A DNA stretch of 48,736 nt from a virus. The stretch is taken from positions 1-48,736 of the IMG/VR virus record IMGVR_UViG_3300025646_000066; one strand, written 5' to 3'. The position numbers and the translations under genes were made by a program. Under the pieces are notes generated by a model. The model ran no database searches. It had not been told where the DNA came from and worked only from the letters and a program-made list of their open reading frames with translations. Each line of letters opens with the position of its first letter. Within the stretch, counting starts at the first letter, position 1. This document shows positions 42,941 to 48,736 of this stretch, in pieces.

Positions 42941-43169
42941 TTAACAATTGTTTTACGTTACCGTTAGGTGATTCTACGTGAACAGTTCTATTGACTTTCA
43001 CTTTATTTTCGGTTCTTTCAATTAAACCGTCTCTTGTTCTCACAGTATAACAAATTCCAGTATCTAAATCACAAACTTCTTGTGACTCTGAATTTGTATT
43101 AACTTCACTTAACCTGGTGTTCTTACCTAAGAAACCATCCAATTTACTTTTTAAATCATTAGAAACCAT
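42933..43169 (-). CDS. Small hypothetical protein
   Basis: The 78-residue protein starts MVSNDLKSKLDGFLGKNTRL and has a distinct central segment, EVCDLDTGICYTVRTRDGLI, with two cysteines six residues apart, then NRTVHVESPNGNVKQLLNG. No domain is recognised. It lies 20 bp after the tail-hub gene and overlaps the following acidic protein gene by 8 bp. An ATATTTAT element lies 13 nt upstream of its ATG. Confidence 0.65.
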   Translation of the reverse strand: MVSNDLKSKLDGFLGKNTRLSEVNTNSESQEVCDLDTGICYTVRTRDGLIERTENKVKVNRTVHVESPNGNVKQLLNG

Positions 43170-43182
43170 AATTCTTTTCTTT

Positions 43183-43190
43183 ATAAATAT
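43183..43190 (-). promoter_or_regulatory. ATATTTAT leader element upstream of the 78-residue gene
   Basis: On the - strand ATATTTAT ends 13 nt before the ATG at 43169 and overlaps the last base of the tail-hub stop codon. It is part of the recurrent element set. Confidence 0.35.
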
Positions 43191-46100
43191 TATTGTATTG
43201 TGATAAAGTCATTAGGGTTTTCATACTTTTCAATTTCCTTTAACTCATTATTTAATGTGTAAGATATAATTTCATAATGTAAGTGTGTACCAGTACTATT
43301 TCCAGAATTACCCATAATTCCTATTGTTTCACCTCTATTAACCGGATTATTAACATTTTTATTTATTAAACTATCCTCTTTTAGGTGTAACAACCTAACT
43401 CTGACTTTAACCAAAGCATTAGGAACATATGATGTTTCACCTGGGTTACTAAGTATTTTATCAATTACAATATGGTTACCAGCACCACCATTACATTTAG
43501 CTCTAATATCTCTATCACCTGTATCTGAACAACCACCTAGAATTGTTGTTATGATACCATCTATAGGACTCAAAATATTGATGTTTGTGTTTTTGTACTC
43601 ACGTTTTGGTGCTATGTCTACAGCGTAGTGTACTCTTTCTGTACCATCTCTTCTAACTCTAACTTCTTCCCATCTGTTCGGGTTCAGTAAACCAGATATA
43701 AAACTTGGGTAAGCCACAAGTTCTAAATTAACTGGATTACCGAAAATAATGTCACCAAGCGTTGTGGTTGGTGTTATTTCTTCATCTTGTGGTAGAGATT
43801 CCCAATAATCTAATGCGGGTTGTTCAATAATATTTTCCTTATTTACTGATGGTCTCAATTTTTTTAAGAAAGAACTATCCAACCTCATAACCAAATCTCT
43901 GACTTTGGGGAAATTACTTATAGGTATTCTAGTTCCCACAAATGATGTTTTCATGTTATTTGGTGTTATATTATGTTGAACTTCTGTAACCATATAAGAC
44001 CCCGCGAACATTGGTACGTACCTTAATTGAAAATAAGTCGTCGGTTGTATCATCACGTTACCCATACAATTTACCTGTACTTTATAACTTCTAGATTTAT
44101 ACAAGTTAAATAAATTAAGAGAATTAACAGCGACAGGTCTACCACTCGCTTGTTGACCCAAATCTTCGGTAATCTTAAACGATTCCGAAGTATTTTGAAA
44201 TTCACTTTGGTCTAATGATAAACTTTGAAAGATATTTTGATTCGGTATCCCAATATCAACAGTGAACGCCATCACTTTATTATTTTTATCAATATCTTCA
44301 CCACTAACATTATTTGGATTAATTAAAGAGTTATTTGTTGAGTCACCCAAATTGGACGCGTCATTAACGTAACCATAATCTTTTGTTCGAATATCTAAAT
44401 TTTTTGACGGTTCACCAACATATTGACACAGGTAAACTGGATTAGATTTAGTACTATCGACAAGTCTATAGGTGCCAAACATACCATTACCTTGTGCTGC
44501 TATGTTACCACTATTGGTTTGTGCGTAAAAATTAACGTAAGCGGGTAATGGTATAAAATTGAAGTAATTTTTCGCGCACATATTACTTATGAAACCAGCT
44601 ACAGTTTGTTTAACAGACTGTGTCTCAGTATCAGGTGTACCTAGACCTTGGAAATAAAATATATCTATAACCGCGTCATTACCAATATCTCTATTAGCTC
44701 TATCCAAAAACATAAACCTTTCAAATAACGTATTATAGTACGGTAACCCATTTCTAACACCTTCACCACCAACTTGGGTACCAGATATCCATTTATCATT
44801 CATTGTCTTAAATACCTGATACAACTCTAATTTTAATAAATCCGATTTAACTTCAGGTCTATTATCTAAGTTAGTTGAATCTTCTTGAGCTGGTTTACTA
44901 CGGTCAAATTCGTTTAATTTGTTGGTAAACTCTGTAATAAAACTATTAAATGTTTCACTGTTACTATCCGACAAATAATAACGATTGTATGTTTGAACTA
45001 AAAAGTCTTGTAAATTACCATTAGGTGTCGAAGATAAGTAGGTGAAATATATTTTTAATATGTTAGAGTATACGATTATATTTTCCTCGGTAGGTTCAAC
45101 ATTTATTGTTTGGAAAAATTCATTAACCAAAGATGTTGGTGTTATATCGTTATCATTAATAACATAATTTGACGTGTTTATTCTTGTCCTAACTGTGAAT
45201 TCATCAGTAGTCGGTGTCGTAAACTCACCATTTTCTGTGAAATCCACAAGCACTATTGAATCGTTTGATGATGTTCTTAATTGGTTATTTATCCTATTTT
45301 TAATTTCATTATCGTTAGAATGGTAATATATTAACGACAACAAAATTTGATATGTGGACACTGGTTCACCACCCACATAAACAACAGTGTCTAAATCATT
45401 AACTGACCCATTTTTGTATAAAACTTCTTGATTCAAGAACAAACCAACCTTGTCTAAAAACCTATCATACTGTCTTAAATTTTTGGTGTCACCACTATTA
45501 CTTGAGGTGTACGGTAAAATCATAATATCAGTAAATAATTCTTTAAATGTGGTATACTGACCGTTAACTATTGTAGTGTTTGAGTTTATAGGTTCACTAA
45601 AGTTTATAAACTCACTTTCAAAAACATCTAAAACTTCGGTAGGGAAAACAGACAATAAATCATCGACCCTATTTGTAGAACCCGAATTAACGAACCAATT
45701 CCATGAATTCTGTTCAGGAGATGTTGTATACAGACTCTTTAAATAAAAATTAGGGTCTGAAAATATAGGACCTAACACATTGTGATTGAAATAACCATAA
45801 TGTGATCCTGCCCATAAAAATCTACAACTTCCATCATACAATTGTGGTTCGTCAATTACATTTTGATATTTAAACTTTAAATCGGTATTTGGTAGTTCAC
45901 CACCCGAAGGATACAATATAAAGTAATCACCATTGAAATCATCTAACCCATTATCACCGATTTCGGTAGAATTAGAGTAAGTTGTCACAAACCTAATATT
46001 CCCATTATTGTCAGCACTAAAAGTTAAATTATCATTTATTTCAGTATTTAATGTGAAACCATTAAGTAAATCTGAGTTTAAATCACCGGTTATAGTTTCA

Positions 46101-48736
46101 TTTATAACATTTTTACCAGTAATAATAAAATGAGTAGCTTCAACCAGTCTTAACCATAATCCCAAGTCTTTTTGTGTGTCACCATCGTACTCAAACGTTA
46201 AGCCAATGTTTGTTATTTCAGACACGTTACCGAACACACCAACGTAATCATCGTATTCAGTACCATCACCTAAATTACCAATCAATGGTGAAATTGGATC
46301 ATCATTATTTAAACCTTTTTTATATCTCCACCAAATAGAACCTAACTTTAAAATAAAAGAATAAGGTACGTTATGGTGTGAAACAACTTGTTTTAATAGT
46401 GGTGTGATGTAAGGACCATAGTCACCACCTGATTTCAATATTCGTTCCTTCAGTGAGGATATGGGTAATGAATTTAAAAATAAATAAGCAGATTCAGCGA
46501 ATGGTGTTTCAATACCATTAATTAAATTTTCATATGATTTAAGAATGGTATTCGCGAAATATGGTGTATTCATCATTGATGATACTTGAAGTAATCCATC
46601 ATTACCGATTAGTAATCCCTCATTTATGTCTTGTTCACTTAATGTAGAACGTTTATCATTAAAAAATGAATTAAATTCTTCAGATGTAGAATAACTTGTT
46701 ATATCGGTTATATTGTTCTCCGTCAGAGTTTTTAATGTACCACTATTATCCCAATTTAAATTAGAGAAAAAATACTTACGATTTGTGGTACTATATGTTT
46801 TACTTTGGTCATTAATTTTAACAACGTTAAATAACCCAAAAGCGTCACTATCGGTAATGTTATCACCATCAGATAAGTTATTTTTGTATTGGTTGTAACT
46901 GCTTAAGTTAAATGGGTAAATATTTTCTGATAAGTTAGTTGATTTCAACAAATCATCATATATCCCAGAATTTAACCCTTGGACATCAGTTTTGAATATT
47001 AAATTACTTGGAAATAGACCGTAATTGGTGTTTCGGATGTTGTTACCAACTATTGGTCGATTATTTATGTAACCAGTTACAAAATTACCACTAACGTGTT
47101 CTATATATCTGTTAAATGAATTCTCTTTAAGGTAATTGGTAAATGTGTTGTAATTAACCCCAATAGTTTTAAGTGTTTCTAATAGTTGATTAGACTCTAA
47201 CACACTTTTCTCCGAATTTTTAGACTCGTTTACAGATATTTCATTAATTAAGTTATTTACATTTTGGGTATTACCTTCTGTGGTGTAGTTTTTAAAACCA
47301 CCAAATGTCACAAAATCAAAAAATCTTTCGTAAATTTCCCATATTAAATCGATGGAAGGTAGTGTGACGTTAAACGGATCACCAATAAATGGAAAATCTC
47401 TGACAGAGATTGGAATAAAATCCAAAACAATACCTTCATTTTCATACAATGAAACGGTTTTGTTGAATCTAAAATTCACCGTCTTAATATATTCTTCAAC
47501 AAACTGAACTTCAGGCCATAATTGTGGGTTTATCGCACCAGTTCTAGATAATACAGTGGACGCACCAGGGTATTGGATGGAAACTTCACCACTTTGGTTG
47601 TCAGTTTCATAATAGTTTGGCCAAGGAAAACAAACTCGTTGACCGTTTGGTGTGTCTGGGTAGGTATTTGACCCTAATACAGCGTCCACTCTTTGTGTGT
47701 CAAATCTTCTATCATAAGCTTTTTCGTGAACAATATCTAAGAGTCGTAAATAAGTGTCTGTACCCGCCATAACAACAGCGGTTAAATTCCTTATCGACGG
47801 AAAAAACCCTAAAGTTTCCTCAAACGCTTCATTCAACCTTTCAGTTAAAATTGTTTGTTCATCTTTGTATTTTTTCTCAAAATTTTGTTGTAACCTATTA
47901 AATTGTGACTCAAAAGAATTATCTAAACCAAATAATACATACCAACCACTCGGTGTTTCACTACCAAATGAATTATTAAAGTCATCAATAGACGATTTTA
48001 AATTATTTAGTCTGTAACTATCAGCTGTGGTAAAAATATCATCAGTAATTAAATCACCAAAAGTGGGGTTTTCACTAAGAATCCGTTTAAAATCTGATAT
48101 TTTAGTATCTAATTTATCTTCAACTGATATTAAAACTTCATCAGTTATTTCAACATTATTGTCTAAATTGGTTAATACCCTATATACGTTAAATGGTGTT
48201 GGGTTACCATCAACGTCAGTGTAGGTTAATGTTTTTAAGTTAGTAATATCTAAATACGTATTTAACCAACCATTAGACCCTAAGACAGAATTATAAAATT
48301 TAGTTAACGTGTCTTGAAATAAAGCTTGGTCATCAAGTAATGATAGATTTATATCACCAAAATTTTCTTCCAATTCTTTTGTAAAATTGTTAACTATACC
48401 AACAAGTTCATATATTGTTATTTCTGGGAAGTCATCAGGTATTAATTTTTTAGACTTGTATATGTTATAAACCTCTCTAAGTGTTTTAAACCCTAACCCA
48501 TCTTTACCACTATTGTTAGAATCGTCACTTTCAATTACATTAGGATACATATATGGTGCTATCATAGCTTGTTGTAAGGTAATATCCCTTAGTAAAGCGA
48601 TGTGATTTCCTATAAATTGACATGTGATTGTATAGTCACCAGTCGATGAATCAAATGACGCGTTAAATTTTAACAACGATAGTTGGTATCTAACCGCTTG
48701 ACCATAATAACCTTTAATTGTTAAATAAAATGTAGG
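43190..48736 (-). CDS. Giant tail-hub protein with C-terminal M23 peptidase (5' end cut by the window edge)
   Basis: The reading frame stays open to the right edge, so the TTG at 48676 is not a true start and the gene is partial; 1848 residues are visible. The long body is beta-rich structural sequence. Near 43930-44075 it has MIQPTTYFQLRYVPMFAGSY followed by MVTEVQHNITPNN, which resembles tail-hub (gp27/gpD-type) proteins. The C-terminal domain is an M23 zinc endopeptidase: H-x3-D in VHYAVDIAPK (43612-43632) and H-x-H in GNSTGTHLHYEI (around 43270-43300). It probably cuts peptidoglycan cross-links during DNA injection. Separate lysozyme and hub genes, as in T4 gp5 and gp27, appear to be merged here. 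Confidence 0.85.
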   Translation of the reverse strand, partial: PTFYLTIKGYYGQAVRYQLSLLKFNASFDSSTGDYTITCQFIGNHIALLRDITLQQAMIAPYMYPNVIESDDSNNSGKDGLGFKTLREVYNIYKSKKLIPDDFPEITIYELVGIVNNFTKELEENFGDINLSLLDDQALFQDTLTKFYNSVLGSNGWLNTYLDITNLKTLTYTDVDGNPTPFNVYRVLTNLDNNVEITDEVLISVEDKLDTKISDFKRILSENPTFGDLITDDIFTTADSYRLNNLKSSIDDFNNSFGSETPSGWYVLFGLDNSFESQFNRLQQNFEKKYKDEQTILTERLNEAFEETLGFFPSIRNLTAVVMAGTDTYLRLLDIVHEKAYDRRFDTQRVDAVLGSNTYPDTPNGQRVCFPWPNYYETDNQSGEVSIQYPGASTVLSRTGAINPQLWPEVQFVEEYIKTVNFRFNKTVSLYENEGIVLDFIPISVRDFPFIGDPFNVTLPSIDLIWEIYERFFDFVTFGGFKNYTTEGNTQNVNNLINEISVNESKNSEKSVLESNQLLETLKTIGVNYNTFTNYLKENSFNRYIEHVSGNFVTGYINNRPIVGNNIRNTNYGLFPSNLIFKTDVQGLNSGIYDDLLKSTNLSENIYPFNLSSYNQYKNNLSDGDNITDSDAFGLFNVVKINDQSKTYSTTNRKYFFSNLNWDNSGTLKTLTENNITDITSYSTSEEFNSFFNDKRSTLSEQDINEGLLIGNDGLLQVSSMMNTPYFANTILKSYENLINGIETPFAESAYLFLNSLPISSLKERILKSGGDYGPYITPLLKQVVSHHNVPYSFILKLGSIWWRYKKGLNNDDPISPLIGNLGDGTEYDDYVGVFGNVSEITNIGLTFEYDGDTQKDLGLWLRLVEATHFIITGKNVINETITGDLNSDLLNGFTLNTEINDNLTFSADNNGNIRFVTTYSNSTEIGDNGLDDFNGDYFILYPSGGELPNTDLKFKYQNVIDEPQLYDGSCRFLWAGSHYGYFNHNVLGPIFSDPNFYLKSLYTTSPEQNSWNWFVNSGSTNRVDDLLSVFPTEVLDVFESEFINFSEPINSNTTIVNGQYTTFKELFTDIMILPYTSSNSGDTKNLRQYDRFLDKVGLFLNQEVLYKNGSVNDLDTVVYVGGEPVSTYQILLSLIYYHSNDNEIKNRINNQLRTSSNDSIVLVDFTENGEFTTPTTDEFTVRTRINTSNYVINDNDITPTSLVNEFFQTINVEPTEENIIVYSNILKIYFTYLSSTPNGNLQDFLVQTYNRYYLSDSNSETFNSFITEFTNKLNEFDRSKPAQEDSTNLDNRPEVKSDLLKLELYQVFKTMNDKWISGTQVGGEGVRNGLPYYNTLFERFMFLDRANRDIGNDAVIDIFYFQGLGTPDTETQSVKQTVAGFISNMCAKNYFNFIPLPAYVNFYAQTNSGNIAAQGNGMFGTYRLVDSTKSNPVYLCQYVGEPSKNLDIRTKDYGYVNDASNLGDSTNNSLINPNNVSGEDIDKNNKVMAFTVDIGIPNQNIFQSLSLDQSEFQNTSESFKITEDLGQQASGRPVAVNSLNLFNLYKSRSYKVQVNCMGNVMIQPTTYFQLRYVPMFAGSYMVTEVQHNITPNNMKTSFVGTRIPISNFPKVRDLVMRLDSSFLKKLRPSVNKENIIEQPALDYWESLPQDEEITPTTTLGDIIFGNPVNLELVAYPSFISGLLNPNRWEEVRVRRDGTERVHYAVDIAPKREYKNTNINILSPIDGIITTILGGCSDTGDRDIRAKCNGGAGNHIVIDKILSNPGETSYVPNALVKVRVRLLHLKEDSLINKNVNNPVNRGETIGIMGNSGNSTGTHLHYEIISYTLNNELKEIEKYENPNDFITIQ

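Noticed and set aside
43181-43192. T4-type late promoter TATAAATA near 43182
   Set aside because: The match is on the + strand, while the adjacent genes are on the - strand, so it cannot serve them as a T4-like late promoter.
48674-48676. TTG as the start of the tail-hub gene
   Set aside because: The frame stays open with plausible protein (YLTIKGYYGQAVRYQLS) to the window edge, so the gene is truncated by the window rather than starting there.
1-48736. tRNA genes, integrase, attachment sites, insertion sequences
   Set aside because: The intergenic gaps are too short for most of these and I saw no cloverleaf, recombinase motif or flanking duplication.

Overview
The window is a contiguous piece of a large, AT-rich, contractile-tailed (T4-like, myovirus-type) bacteriophage genome. 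It holds baseplate genes (gp25-like, gp6/BaseplateJ-like, a P2 gpI-like wedge protein, an M23-peptidase tail-hub protein), a T4-style replication and recombination set (gp32-like SSB, UvsX/RecA, FEN-type RNase H/exonuclease, gp41/DnaB-type helicase, zinc-ribbon/Toprim primase, RuvC-like resolvase, PD-(D/E)XK nuclease) and class I ribonucleotide reductase (nrdA, nrdB). The likely host is a member of Bacteroidota (Flavobacteriia-like). Start codons have almost no Shine-Dalgarno sequence and sit in A/T-rich leaders, and the virion proteins carry modules typical of Bacteroidota secreted proteins (SprB-like repeat, GCTDP-type Cys repeats, dockerin-like and PKD-like segments). The host call is inference.

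Layout. Positions 1-1385 are on the + strand: a small unknown gene whose 3' end runs into a three-copy array with an exact 66-bp period (347-514), then a RecB-like nuclease gene. Everything from 1377 to the right edge is on the - strand and is read right to left. In that order it runs: tail hub/M23 lysin (cut by the right edge), two small genes, an intrinsic terminator, SSB, a hairpin, UvsX, FEN nuclease, an unknown gene, helicase, nrdB, nrdA, a perfect-palindrome terminator-like hairpin, a small gene, gp25, gp6 and a hairpin. A long run of tail and baseplate proteins follows (31748 to 2933), ending with RuvC-like resolvase and primase. The primase gene overlaps the + strand nuclease gene tail-to-tail by 9 bp.

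The genes are packed tightly. Many - strand junctions are TAATG or ATGA overlaps or gaps of a few bases, which suggests translational coupling. No gap exceeds 300 bp. The longest is 461-620, which holds the third repeat copy and a possible promoter; the next is 42085-42211, which holds a promoter candidate and a terminator. I saw no tRNA, integrase, insertion sequence, capsid, portal or terminase gene.

The most unusual item is the 66-bp-period array at 347-514. It has 36-bp repeats separated by unrelated 30-bp segments, which is CRISPR type II-like spacing, yet each repeat is exactly 12 codons in the frame of the preceding gene and every difference between copies is silent. A second theme is the stock of host-secretome-type adhesion and carbohydrate-binding-like modules in the tail proteins. 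A third is a recurrent ATATTTAT element about 15 nt upstream of several start codons on both strands.
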